A DNA stretch of 64,000 bases from an uncultured Bacteroidales bacterium (lineage in GTDB: Bacteria > Bacteroidota > Bacteroidia > Bacteroidales > UBA932). The stretch is from the NCBI GenBank assembly GCA_900316955.1, contig ONEX01000006.1, positions 62,001 to 126,000 on the forward strand, written 5' to 3'. Below the pieces are notes generated by a model, which searched no databases, was not told where the DNA came from, and saw only the letters and a list, made by a program, of their open reading frames with translations. Below, in pieces: positions 34,075 through 41,762 of this stretch (positions are counted from its first letter, which is position 1; each line of letters begins with the position of its first letter). Made by a program: the position numbers and the translations under genes.

Positions 34075-36687
34075 ATGAAAAAAATTTTCCTGACCCTTTT
34101 CACCGCGGCCGTCTGCCTCTCGGCCTGCGGTCCCAAGACCACGTACAAGTATCCGTTCCAGGATCCGTCCCTGAAAATGGAGCAGCGGATCGAGAACCTC
34201 CTCTCCCTCCTGACCCCGGAGGAGAAGATCGGCCTGCTGATGAACAAGTCCATTTCCGTGGACAGCCTCGGCATCCCGGCCTACAACTGGTGGAGCGAGG
34301 CCTGCCACGGCATCCGCGCGGACGGTTACACCGTGTATCCGCAGCCCATCGGCATGGCCGCCGCCTTCGACCCGGAGCAGGTCTATAAGATCTATTCCAC
34401 CGTCTCCGACGAGGCGCGCGCCAACTGGAACCGTTCCCAGCGGGAATGGAACGTGGACGACCAGGCCCGGTACTATCCCGGCAACCCGGAACTGTCCTTC
34501 TGGTGCCCGAACATCAACATCTTCCGCGACCCGCGCTGGGGACGCGGCCAGGAGACCCCGGGCGAGGACCCGTACCTGACCTCGGTCATCGGCCTCCAGA
34601 CCGTCCTGGGCATGCAGCAGAAGACCGGCAAGTACTATAAGACCCACGCCTGCGCCAAGCATTACGCCGTGCACAGCGGTCCGGAATCGCTCCGCCACAG
34701 CATGGACGTGTCCGTGTCCATGCGGGACCTCTGGGAGACCTACCTCCCCGCCTTCAAGACCCTGGTGGTCGAGGGTGACGTCCGCGAGGTGATGGGCGCC
34801 TACCAGCGCTACGAGGGCGTTCCCTGCACGATGAGCGACCGTCTGCTCGTGGACATCCTCCGCGACAAGTGGGGCTATGACGGCCTGGTCGTCACCGACT
34901 GCGACGCCATCAACAACTACTTCACCCGCGGCCAGCACATGACCCATCCGGATCCCGTGCACGCCGCCGCCGACGCCCTCAAGCACGGCACCGACCTCGA
35001 GTGCGGCCGTACCTTCCGCAACCTCGGCGACGCCCTCGAGCAGGGCCTGATCACCGTCGAGGACCTCGACCACGCCCTTGTTCCGGTCCTCCGCGGCCGC
35101 TTCGAGCTGGGCATGTTCGACCCGGACGAGATGTCACCCTGGAAGGACCTCAAGCCCGAGGTGATCTCCAGCGAGGAGCACCACCAGCTGGCCGTCGAGG
35201 CCGCGCGTGAAAGCATGGTCCTCCTCAAGAACAACGGCATCCTGCCGCTCTCCAAGGACATCAAGCGCATCGCCGTCGTGGGCCCGAACGCCGACGACGT
35301 GGACCTGATGAACGGCAACTACGGCGGCACCCCGACCGACAACCACAAGTTCTCCATCCTCACCGGCATCCGCAACGCCTTCCCGAACACGGAAGTGGTG
35401 TATGACAAGGCCTGCGAGCTCGTGGACGAGTACAACACCATCAACCACATGGGCGAGTTCAACGAGGGCAAAGGAATGCTTGTCCAGTTCTACAACAACA
35501 GGGAGTTCAAGGGGGAACCGGCCGCTTCCAACTACTACGACGCGATGAATTTCAGCACCTTCGGCGGTTACGGCTTCGCCGACGGTGTGAACACGAACGA
35601 GTTCAGCGCCCGCGCCACGGGCAAGTGGACCGCCCCCTACACCGGCGTGCTCAAGTATGTCGTCGCCGGTGACAACGGCTACAAGCTCTTCGTGAACGGC
35701 AAGCTCGTGGAGGACCAGAAGGGAACTTCCGCCGGTGGCCGCCGCGGCTTCGGCTTCGGCCGCCGCAGGGCCGTCGAATACAAGGAAATCCCGGTCAAGG
35801 AAGGCCAGACCTATGACGTGAAGATCGAATACGTCAAGGGCGACTCCCCGTTCGCCATGTTCAGCGCCCAGTTCTGCGAGCGCACCCTGCCCGACGTCGA
35901 GGCGCTCGCGAAGCAGTTCGGCGACGTGGACGCCTGGATTATGGTCGGCGGCATCTCCCCGGCCCTCGAGGGTGAGGGTGGCGACAAGGCCGACATCGAA
36001 GTCCCGGCCGTCCAGCAGCGCCTGCTGAAGGGCCTCCGCGCCACTGGCAAGCCGGTCATCCTGGTGAACTGCTCCGGTTCCGCCCTGGCCTTCGCACCCA
36101 TCGTGGACGACTGCGACGCCATCCTGCAAGCCTGGTACGGCGGCGAAGGCGGCGCCCAGGCCGTCGGCGAAGTCCTGAACGGCGACTGCAACCCTTCCGG
36201 CAAGCTTCCCGTCACCTTCTACGCCTCCACCGACCAGCTGCCCGACTTCCTGGACTACAACATGGAAGGCCGCACCTACCGCTACTTCAAGGGCACGCCC
36301 CAGTATCCGTTCGGCTTCGGCCTCAGCTACACCACCTTCGCCTACGGCCAGGGCAAGCTCTCCACGTCTTCCGTCAAGGCCGGCAAGGGCGTGAAGGTCA
36401 CCGTTCCCGTCCAGAACACCGGCAACCGCGCCGGCACCGAGGTCGTCCAGGTCTATGTCAAGGCCCTCGACAACCCCGACGCCCCGATCAAGGCCCTGAA
36501 GGGCTTCCAGCGCGTGTCCATCGACCCGGGCAAGACCGCCAGCGTCACCATCGAGATCGCCCCGGACGCCTTCGCCTACTATGACGGCAACGACGGCGTC
36601 GCCATCAAGCCCGGCAAGTACCAGATCCTCTACGGCTCCTCCTCCGCCGACGCGGACCTGCAGGCGCTTGACTTCGAGGTAAAGTAA
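34075..36687 (+). CDS. Glycoside hydrolase family 3 lipoprotein with inserted PA14 domain
   Basis: 870 residues. Lipobox LSAC (Cys18) places it at the outer membrane. GH3 barrel with CAKHY (193-197) and nucleophile Asp275 in LVVTDCDA; the GH3 C-terminal sandwich is interrupted by a PA14 module (about 468-600); a fibronectin-III-like end domain (about 760-870) follows. This layout is that of beta-glucosidases or beta-xylosidases removing terminal sugars from oligosaccharides; linkage is not predictable. An Arg/Gly-rich loop (GGRRGFGFGRRR, 554-565) inside PA14 is unusual. The start lies just after a perfect palindrome; a near-consensus TAACTTG sits at 34044. No SusCD neighbours. Confidence 0.92.
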   Translation: MKKIFLTLFTAAVCLSACGPKTTYKYPFQDPSLKMEQRIENLLSLLTPEEKIGLLMNKSISVDSLGIPAYNWWSEACHGIRADGYTVYPQPIGMAAAFDPEQVYKIYSTVSDEARANWNRSQREWNVDDQARYYPGNPELSFWCPNINIFRDPRWGRGQETPGEDPYLTSVIGLQTVLGMQQKTGKYYKTHACAKHYAVHSGPESLRHSMDVSVSMRDLWETYLPAFKTLVVEGDVREVMGAYQRYEGVPCTMSDRLLVDILRDKWGYDGLVVTDCDAINNYFTRGQHMTHPDPVHAAADALKHGTDLECGRTFRNLGDALEQGLITVEDLDHALVPVLRGRFELGMFDPDEMSPWKDLKPEVISSEEHHQLAVEAARESMVLLKNNGILPLSKDIKRIAVVGPNADDVDLMNGNYGGTPTDNHKFSILTGIRNAFPNTEVVYDKACELVDEYNTINHMGEFNEGKGMLVQFYNNREFKGEPAASNYYDAMNFSTFGGYGFADGVNTNEFSARATGKWTAPYTGVLKYVVAGDNGYKLFVNGKLVEDQKGTSAGGRRGFGFGRRRAVEYKEIPVKEGQTYDVKIEYVKGDSPFAMFSAQFCERTLPDVEALAKQFGDVDAWIMVGGISPALEGEGGDKADIEVPAVQQRLLKGLRATGKPVILVNCSGSALAFAPIVDDCDAILQAWYGGEGGAQAVGEVLNGDCNPSGKLPVTFYASTDQLPDFLDYNMEGRTYRYFKGTPQYPFGFGLSYTTFAYGQGKLSTSSVKAGKGVKVTVPVQNTGNRAGTEVVQVYVKALDNPDAPIKALKGFQRVSIDPGKTASVTIEIAPDAFAYYDGNDGVAIKPGKYQILYGSSSADADLQALDFEVK

Positions 36688-36729
36688 GAGCTCATAGCTA
36701 TCTGCTTGATGCAGAGCGATATAACGTTT

Positions 36730-36757
36730 GAGAGGTGCACCTGTGGGTGCACCTCTC
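36730..36757. terminator. Hairpin between convergent GH3 and buk genes
   Basis: A perfect 12-bp stem GAGAGGTGCACC/GGTGCACCTCTC with a TGTG loop, between two converging genes; likely a bidirectional terminator although the T-tract is weak. Confidence 0.7.
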
Positions 36758-36798
36758 TGCTATTAAGTCGTTGACATTGAGTTGATTAGTTGCAGAGC

Positions 36799-37923
36799 CT
36801 AATCCTCCAGCAGGCGGTCCTTGTCGTAGCGGTGGACCTTCGTTTCACCGGCGAGGATGAGGTAGCCGTTTTCGGCGAGGGAGTCGAGCTCGTTCTCGCC
36901 GGGATAGACTTCGGTGGGGGCGATGAAGGCGGTGCGGCGGCGGATGTCGGCGACGATGCGGCTGTCCTTGGCGATGCCGCCGGTGAGGAGGATGACATCG
37001 ACCTTTCCGTCCACGGTGGTGGCGAGGGAGGCGATGTATTTGGCGACATTCAGGCCGAAGGCGTCGAGCCAGGTGTCCACCTTCGGGTCGTCGGCGGCGC
37101 GGCGCTCCAGCTCGCGCAGGTCGTTGGTGCCGAAGAAGGCGACGGCGCCGCCCCGGCCCAGGACGCGGTGCTTGACTTCCCGCTCGGACAGGCCGCTGCG
37201 GAAGCACATCTCGATCAGCGGGAAGGCTGGGCAGGAGCCGGCGCGCTCCGGGGTGAAGGGACCGTCGCCGCCCAGACCGTTGTTCGTGTCGATGACCTTC
37301 CCGTTCCGGTGCAGGGTGACGGTGATGCCGCCGCCCATGTGGGCCACGATCGCCGTCACGTCATTGGTGGTGTGCCCATGCTCGCGGAGGTAGCGGCGGA
37401 CGACGGCGCGGGAGTTCAGGGCGTGGAAGAAGGCGCGGCGCGGGAAATCGGGGAGACCGCCCACGTGGCACTCCGGGAGCATCTCGTCGGCCATAGGCGG
37501 GTCTGCGACGTAGGCGAAGCAGGCGGGGCCTCCGATGCCGCGTTCGCGGCGGTAGGCGGTCACCTCGGCGGCGATGTCGTCGGCGATCACGGCCGACAGG
37601 TTGCAGGCATGGACGCCGTCGCGGCCGGAAAGGAGCACCTCGCGCATATTGGCATTGACACTATACACGCCGGTCACGGCCGGGGCGAAAAGGCCGCCGC
37701 GCGCCATCACGATGTCGATGTCGCCGAGGCCCACGCCCGCATCCCGGAGGAAATCCATCACGATGCCCTTCCGGAGGTCGCCCTGCTCCAACACGCTGTC
37801 GAACCGCAGCACCTCCTGGGCGCTGAGTTCCAGATTCCGGACCAGGACGGTGTTCCCGTCCACATAATACCCCACCTTGGTCGATGTCGACCCCGTGATG
37901 ATGGCGAGTACCTTCCCTTTCAT
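36799..37923 (-). CDS. buk: Butyrate kinase
   Basis: 374 residues, ASKHA fold acid kinase. Converts butyryl phosphate plus ADP to butyrate plus ATP. Butyrate-kinase features: N-terminal phosphate loop ITGSTSTKVGYY, ARGGLFAPAVTGVYSVN, AYVADPPMADEM, ALNSRAVVRRYL, IVAHMGGGITVTLH, NGLGGDGPFTPERAG and LLTGGIAKDS. The start at MKGKVLAI is preferred over a much longer open frame because a TACATTTG element lies 28 bp upstream. It stands apart from ptb, 2.9 kb away across the transposase cassette. Confidence 0.93.
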   Translation of the reverse strand: MKGKVLAIITGSTSTKVGYYVDGNTVLVRNLELSAQEVLRFDSVLEQGDLRKGIVMDFLRDAGVGLGDIDIVMARGGLFAPAVTGVYSVNANMREVLLSGRDGVHACNLSAVIADDIAAEVTAYRRERGIGGPACFAYVADPPMADEMLPECHVGGLPDFPRRAFFHALNSRAVVRRYLREHGHTTNDVTAIVAHMGGGITVTLHRNGKVIDTNNGLGGDGPFTPERAGSCPAFPLIEMCFRSGLSEREVKHRVLGRGGAVAFFGTNDLRELERRAADDPKVDTWLDAFGLNVAKYIASLATTVDGKVDVILLTGGIAKDSRIVADIRRRTAFIAPTEVYPGENELDSLAENGYLILAGETKVHRYDKDRLLED

Positions 37924-37950
37924 GTCTTCCGCTTTCGGTTTAGGTTCACG

Positions 37951-37958
37951 CAAATGTA
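37951..37958 (-). promoter_or_regulatory. -7 promoter element for buk
   Basis: TACATTTG on the - strand, 28 bp before the buk start. Confidence 0.55.
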
Positions 37959-38043
37959 CCCACGCACGCGCGTTCCGCCATAAAAGAGTGGCGAGTCCCC
38001 GGTTTTTGTGGCGAAATCCGGATGATGGGGGCGAATAATTGGT

Positions 38044-38051
38044 TACCTTTG
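38044..38051 (+). promoter_or_regulatory. -7 promoter element for carbonic anhydrase gene
   Basis: TACCTTTG on the + strand, 16 bp before the ATG. Confidence 0.6.
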
Positions 38052-38067
38052 TAAAAACACGGAAACC

Positions 38068-38604
38068 ATGATCGACCAAATCCTCACCTACAACGCCAGG
38101 TTCGTGGCCAATAAGGAGTATGAACCCTATGTGACCGACAAGTTTCCCGCCAAGAAGCTGGCGGTGCTCACGTGCATGGACACGCGACTGACGGAGCTGC
38201 TGCCGAAGGCGCTGGGGCTCCGGAACGGCGATGCGAAGATCATCAAGAACGCTGGCGGGCTGGTGCTGTCGGAGACGGATTCAGCCATCCGGTCGCTGCT
38301 CGTGGGCATCTATGAGCTGGGGGTGCAGGAGGTGATGGTGGTCCATCACTCCACCTGCGGCGCCTGCCACATGAGCTACGACGAGTTCAAGCCGCACATG
38401 CTGGAGCGCGGCATCTCCCCCGAGACGCTCGCGGAATGGGAATCCAAAGGCGTCGCCACCTGGCTCGAAGGCTTCCACGACACCGAAGCCTCCGTCCGCC
38501 GGACTGTCGATGCCATCGTGAACCATCCCCTGGTCCCGCAGGACGTGGTTGTGCGCGGCTTCATCATCGACTCCGTAACCGGCGCCCTGACGGAAGTGCA
38601 GTAG
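38068..38604 (+). CDS. Beta-class carbonic anhydrase
   Basis: 178 residues, the short beta-CA type. Hydrates CO2 reversibly. Zinc ligands: Cys36 in CMDTR (36-40, the C-x-D-x-R dyad) and His94 plus Cys97 in HHSTCGAC. The rest (KNAGGLVLSETDSAIRSLL, VVVRGFIIDSVTG) fits the family. Cytosolic, no signal peptide. Has its own promoter and stands alone; supply of bicarbonate for carboxylations is the usual role in anaerobes. The left repeat of the transposase cassette starts 47 bp after its stop. Confidence 0.93.
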   Translation: MIDQILTYNARFVANKEYEPYVTDKFPAKKLAVLTCMDTRLTELLPKALGLRNGDAKIIKNAGGLVLSETDSAIRSLLVGIYELGVQEVMVVHHSTCGACHMSYDEFKPHMLERGISPETLAEWESKGVATWLEGFHDTEASVRRTVDAIVNHPLVPQDVVVRGFIIDSVTGALTEVQ

Positions 38605-38650
38605 GGACCCCGATCCGGGTCCCGCTGAAGGCCGATTCAAACCTTCAGTG

Positions 38651-38739
38651 CAGGTAACGTCCCGAAAAAATGGACGCCACCTTCAATTCTGCCGATATTT
38701 GCAGGAGACGTCCAAAAAACCGGGACGTCACCCGCACCC
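38651..38739. repeat. Left 89-bp repeat of the RAYT cassette (two palindromes)
   Basis: Direct copy of 40002-40090, ungapped, 80 of 89 positions identical; the last 47 bp (38693-38739) are identical. Contains an imperfect hairpin (GGTAACGTCC/GGACGCCACC), a spacer with GATATTTGCA, and a second hairpin GGAGACGTCC/GGGACGTCACC around GACGTC cores. Confidence 0.85.
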
Positions 38740-38746
38740 GGAGCGT

Positions 38747-38932
38747 CTAATCGAAATCAATCTTCTTCAACCGCTTGCGGTCGTACACCTTCTTGGAACG
38801 GTGTACGGCGGAGCGCAGGGACACGGGCTTCCCGTGCTCCGCAATCTCTTCCATGCGCGCCGCCCTCCGCTGCGCCAGCATGTAATCCGCCTGCGTGATC
38901 CGCAGCTTCTTGGGGCTCTTCTTGGGTTTCAT
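38747..38932 (-). CDS. Small basic protein inside the transposase cassette
   Basis: 61 residues starting MKPKKSPKKLRITQADYM, strongly basic and helical, with RRAARMEEIAEHGKPVSLRS and a conserved-looking end KKVYDRKRLKKID. Similar short basic proteins recur in Bacteroidota genomes, without a known function that I can cite. Start taken at 38932; a TACTTTTG element lies 22 bp upstream on the same strand. It lies between the two 89-bp repeats, downstream of the transposase; it may bind nucleic acid, by charge alone. Confidence 0.7.
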   Translation of the reverse strand: MKPKKSPKKLRITQADYMLAQRRAARMEEIAEHGKPVSLRSAVHRSKKVYDRKRLKKIDFD

Positions 38933-38953
38933 GGATGAAAGGGCTTTGTCTGG

Positions 38954-38961
38954 CAAAAGTA
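38954..38961 (-). promoter_or_regulatory. -7 promoter element for small basic protein
   Basis: TACTTTTG on the - strand, 22 bp before the ATG. Confidence 0.5.
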
Positions 38962-38987
38962 CGGTTAATTTGGGGTATTTCCTACGG

Positions 38988-39857
38988 TCAAACGGAATCC
39001 ATCAGCTGGGCGGCCTGCTCGTAGGTCAGGCCGCAGACGCGGGCGATCTGATTGACATGGGCACTGAACCTGAAGTGCAGCTGACGGACGAATTCCACCT
39101 GCTCCTCACGAGAGAGCCGGGAAAAGTCAGGCTTGCCGAACATACTGCGGCAGAGATCCGGAATGGCGGCCAGGATGACTTGGTCCCGGAAAGCCGGGAG
39201 ATTGTCATCGGCATCCAGCCGCTTCTTGGCCTTGGAGGAATTCGACAGGAACCAATTCATCCGCTGGGGGGTCTTGAAACACGCTTCGACGGCCGCGACA
39301 TCGACATAGCTCTGTGGCAGGATGTAGCCATCGGCACCGACCAGCCAGTTCTCCGGGAGCGATTCCACATCCGTGTGTAACAGGCGTTTACACGCCCGCT
39401 TGGAGAATGTCCCCAACGGACGCCCGGCGGGTTTCCGGGGATTGAAAAATACGCCTCCGGTCCCCCAGGGATATTGGCTCGGGTGGGAGCAGATGTTGGC
39501 TGCTACACAGTTCATTTCCACATACGCAATCGCCTTTTCCGGATCTTCGTCATACCAGGAAATGGGATCGATTTGCACACCGTTCCCCCGAAGAAACTCC
39601 TTGACCCCGTACTTACGCCGCAAATACAGGGAGTACCGATGCTTGAAGCCCTCGATGAACGCCTCGGCATCTTTCTTCGAATCCGCCTTCAGGACGAAAT
39701 GCACATGGTTGGACATCAGGGTGAACGAGAGCACGACAACCCGGCTGGCATGCGCCTGGATGGCGACGAAATTCATCCCCACCTTGTAATCTTCATCATC
39801 CCGAAACCAAAGCCCCGCTTTCAAATGTTCCGTCGTAATCAGCCACAACTTCCTCAT
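38988..39857 (-). CDS. REP-associated tyrosine transposase (RAYT, Y1 HUH family)
   Basis: 289 residues. IS200-like Y1 transposase fold: HUH motif in LMSNHVHFVLK with His51 and His53, candidate catalytic Tyr75 or Tyr78 in FKHRYSLYLRRKYG, and the fold end AYVEMNCVAANICSHPSQYPW (111-131). A ~150-residue C-terminal extension ends in a helix-turn-helix-like segment (NQIARVCGLTYEQAAQLM). RAYTs act on palindromic REP sequences by single-strand cleavage; the flanking 89-bp repeats with hairpins are the likely substrate. The frame stays open upstream through the right repeat, but ATG 39857 fits the family and lies after a TATCTTTG promoter. Base composition is more AT-rich than its neighbours, suggesting transfer. 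Confidence 0.9.
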   Translation of the reverse strand: MRKLWLITTEHLKAGLWFRDDEDYKVGMNFVAIQAHASRVVVLSFTLMSNHVHFVLKADSKKDAEAFIEGFKHRYSLYLRRKYGVKEFLRGNGVQIDPISWYDEDPEKAIAYVEMNCVAANICSHPSQYPWGTGGVFFNPRKPAGRPLGTFSKRACKRLLHTDVESLPENWLVGADGYILPQSYVDVAAVEACFKTPQRMNWFLSNSSKAKKRLDADDNLPAFRDQVILAAIPDLCRSMFGKPDFSRLSREEQVEFVRQLHFRFSAHVNQIARVCGLTYEQAAQLMDSV

Positions 39858-39906
39858 AATCCTTCTCAAACACCATCTCGTCCGGAGAACCCGGAATGGC
39901 TTTACA

Positions 39907-39914
39907 CAAAGATA
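39907..39914 (-). promoter_or_regulatory. -7 promoter element for RAYT gene
   Basis: TATCTTTG on the - strand, 50 bp before the transposase ATG and downstream of the right repeat. Confidence 0.5.
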
Positions 39915-40001
39915 GACATAAGTCGATGGATTCCAAGGGCCATCGACACATTTTGCGAAACTATTTTTCAGGGGCAAAGGGCCTGCCGAAAGGGGAAAAT
40001 G

Positions 40002-40090
40002 CGGGTGACGTCCCGAAAACAGGGACGTCACCGTCAATTTGGTCGATATTTGCAGGAGACGTCCAAAAAACCGGGACGTCACCCGCACCC
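40002..40090. repeat. Right 89-bp repeat of the RAYT cassette (two palindromes)
   Basis: First hairpin is perfect: 11-bp stem GGTGACGTCCC/GGGACGTCACC with a 7-base loop (40005-40032). The second hairpin, GGAGACGTCC/GGGACGTCACC, has one mismatch. Ends 5 bp from the stop of the next gene; same orientation as the left copy. Confidence 0.88.
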
Positions 40091-40095
40091 CGCAG

Positions 40096-40830
40096 CTATT
40101 TTTCCACCGTCCGGAGGCGGATTTCGTCGGAGTCGATGGAGAAGCCGACGATGTCCACGGACTTCAGCTGTTTCTTGAGCTGGGGGATGGCGGAGAGGTT
40201 GATGACGGCGCGGCCATTGGAGAAGGAGTCGACGAGGCCGGCGGGGAGGCGCTTCAGGACGTAGGGGGCAACGGCGTCGGCGGCAAGGTTCATCGCCGCG
40301 CCGGAGTCCAGCTGGAGGACCAGGCGGTCGCCGGTCACTTCCACGACCCTGAAATCGACGGAGAAGTTCATGTCCTGCTCCCCGACCATGGGGAGGTCCA
40401 CCTTCCCGTCATAGGCCATCGTGATCTTGTCCGGGGCCGATGTGGACAGGGTGACGTCGCGGCCGCTCTTGTCACGGACGAGCTCGTTGAGGACCTTCAC
40501 GGGGACGGCGACGACGGTTTCCACGGCGGCCGCAGGCGCGTCGGAGGCAGCGGGCGCGTCAGAGCCGGCAGATTCCCCCGCAGCGGGCACGTCCTTGCGT
40601 GACTTCCCGGCCTCGACCTTCCGTTCCCGAACAATCGGGACCGTCTCGCCATCGACTTTCACGTACACGGTATCCCGGACGACGGGGCCGGAGAACTCAG
40701 TCTCGGCGGAGACAGGCGCGGAAGACCCGGCCGGCGTGGCCGAGCGACGGTAAAGAAAAAGGCTGGCGGCCACAGCCACGGCGATCGCCGCAACCAGCCA
40801 CCAGCCCCATTTTCGGCGGTGTGAACCCAT
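40096..40830 (-). CDS. Single-pass membrane protein, unknown function
   Basis: 244 residues. N-terminal basic stretch and membrane helix (about 9-27, WWLVAAIAVAVAASLFLY), an Ala/Ser/Asp-rich linker (about 80-105), then a compact extracytoplasmic domain (about 105-244) rich in beta strands (VDLPMVGEQDMNFSVDFRVVEV, VINLSAIPQLKKQLKSVDIVGF). No family recognised with confidence; it recalls lipid-binding DUF2993/LmeA-type folds only vaguely. Starts 9 bp after ptb, so it is probably in the ackA-ptb transcript. The right repeat of the transposase cassette lies immediately past its stop. Confidence 0.7.
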   Translation of the reverse strand: MGSHRRKWGWWLVAAIAVAVAASLFLYRRSATPAGSSAPVSAETEFSGPVVRDTVYVKVDGETVPIVRERKVEAGKSRKDVPAAGESAGSDAPAASDAPAAAVETVVAVPVKVLNELVRDKSGRDVTLSTSAPDKITMAYDGKVDLPMVGEQDMNFSVDFRVVEVTGDRLVLQLDSGAAMNLAADAVAPYVLKRLPAGLVDSFSNGRAVINLSAIPQLKKQLKSVDIVGFSIDSDEIRLRTVEK

Positions 40831-40839
40831 GGGACGGGA

Positions 40840-41748
40840 TTACTTCACGCTCATCACCGCGGAGGCGATGGAGTTGAGCTTCACGTCCACGGAGTCGGCG
40901 CGGGAAGCGAGGATGCAAGGCACCTTCACGCCCACGAGGAAGCCGGCCTGGCGGACGCCCACAGCGAGCTTGGAGTTCGTCTTCCAGAAGACGTTGGCGG
41001 ACTCGATGTTCGGGAAGAGGAGGCAGTCGGCGTCGCCGGCCACCGGGCTGACGAGCTTCTTGATCTCCACGGATTCCTGGTCGATGGCGACATCCAGGGC
41101 GAGCGGGCCGTCCCCGATGCAGCCCTTGATCTGGCCACGGTCGCACATCTTGGCGAGCATGGCGCCCTCGATGCAGGCGGGCATGGAGTCGAGCATCTGC
41201 TCGGAAGCGGCGATGAAGGCGATCTTCGGCTTCGCGATGCCGAAGGACTTCGCGGTGCTGACGAGGTAGCCGGCGAGCTTGACCTTCTGGCGGAAGTCCG
41301 GGAGCGGAATCACAGCCATGTCGGAGATGAAGACGAGCTTGTGGTAGTTCGGGTTCTCGATCACGCCCACGTGGCTCAGGACGCCCTTCGGGGGCAGCAG
41401 GCCGGTCTCCTTGTTCAGGATGGCGCGGAGGAACTTGTCGGTGGAGCAGAGGCCCTTCATCAGGACTTCGCCCTCGCCGTCATGGACCATCTTCACGGCC
41501 TGGGCAACCGCCTTCAGCTCGTCCTTGACGTCCACGATCTCGAACTTGGCCACGTCGATGTTGTTGTCGGCGCAGACCTTCTTGATGATGTCCTCATCAC
41601 CCACGAGGACGCACTTCACAAAGCCCATGTCGGTGGCCAGGGAGGCCGCCTCGATGGTATGCTCGTCGACAGCCCACGCTGCCACCATCTTCTTGCAGAT
41701 GTTCTTCGCCTTGAGCTCGACGAAGAGGTCGTTGAAATTCTGGATCAT
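40840..41748 (-). CDS. ptb: Phosphate butyryltransferase (phosphotransbutyrylase)
   Basis: 302 residues, PTA_PTB family. Converts butyryl-CoA and phosphate to butyryl phosphate. Family features: VLVGDEDIIKKV, GEVLMKGLCSTDKFLRAIL, LSHVGVIENPNYHKLVFISDMAVIP and IGDGPLALDVAIDQES. The gene sits 14 bp after ackA, not buk, so in this operon it may act as phosphotransacetylase with AckA; a broad acyl range is known in the family. Buk encoded at 36.8-37.9 kb is the other potential partner. Confidence 0.9.
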   Translation of the reverse strand: MIQNFNDLFVELKAKNICKKMVAAWAVDEHTIEAASLATDMGFVKCVLVGDEDIIKKVCADNNIDVAKFEIVDVKDELKAVAQAVKMVHDGEGEVLMKGLCSTDKFLRAILNKETGLLPPKGVLSHVGVIENPNYHKLVFISDMAVIPLPDFRQKVKLAGYLVSTAKSFGIAKPKIAFIAASEQMLDSMPACIEGAMLAKMCDRGQIKGCIGDGPLALDVAIDQESVEIKKLVSPVAGDADCLLFPNIESANVFWKTNSKLAVGVRQAGFLVGVKVPCILASRADSVDVKLNSIASAVMSVK

Positions 41749-41762
41749 ATCAGTGTTATGGA

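Larger units (their letters stand above)
38651..40090. mobile_element. RAYT cassette bounded by direct 89-bp repeats
   Basis: A 1,440-bp unit: repeat, small basic protein gene, RAYT gene, repeat. It is inserted between carbonic anhydrase and the ackA-ptb-membrane protein operon. Target-site duplication was not recognised. Boundaries are set by the repeats. Confidence 0.7.

Noticed and set aside
39858-40088. N-terminal extension of the transposase through the right repeat
   Set aside because: The extension translates the palindromic repeat and lies upstream of a -7 element; the family start is at 39857.
38651-40090. CRISPR array or phage attachment sites
   Set aside because: Only two repeat copies 1.3 kb apart, with internal hairpins and a transposase between them; no cas genes, spacers or integrase.
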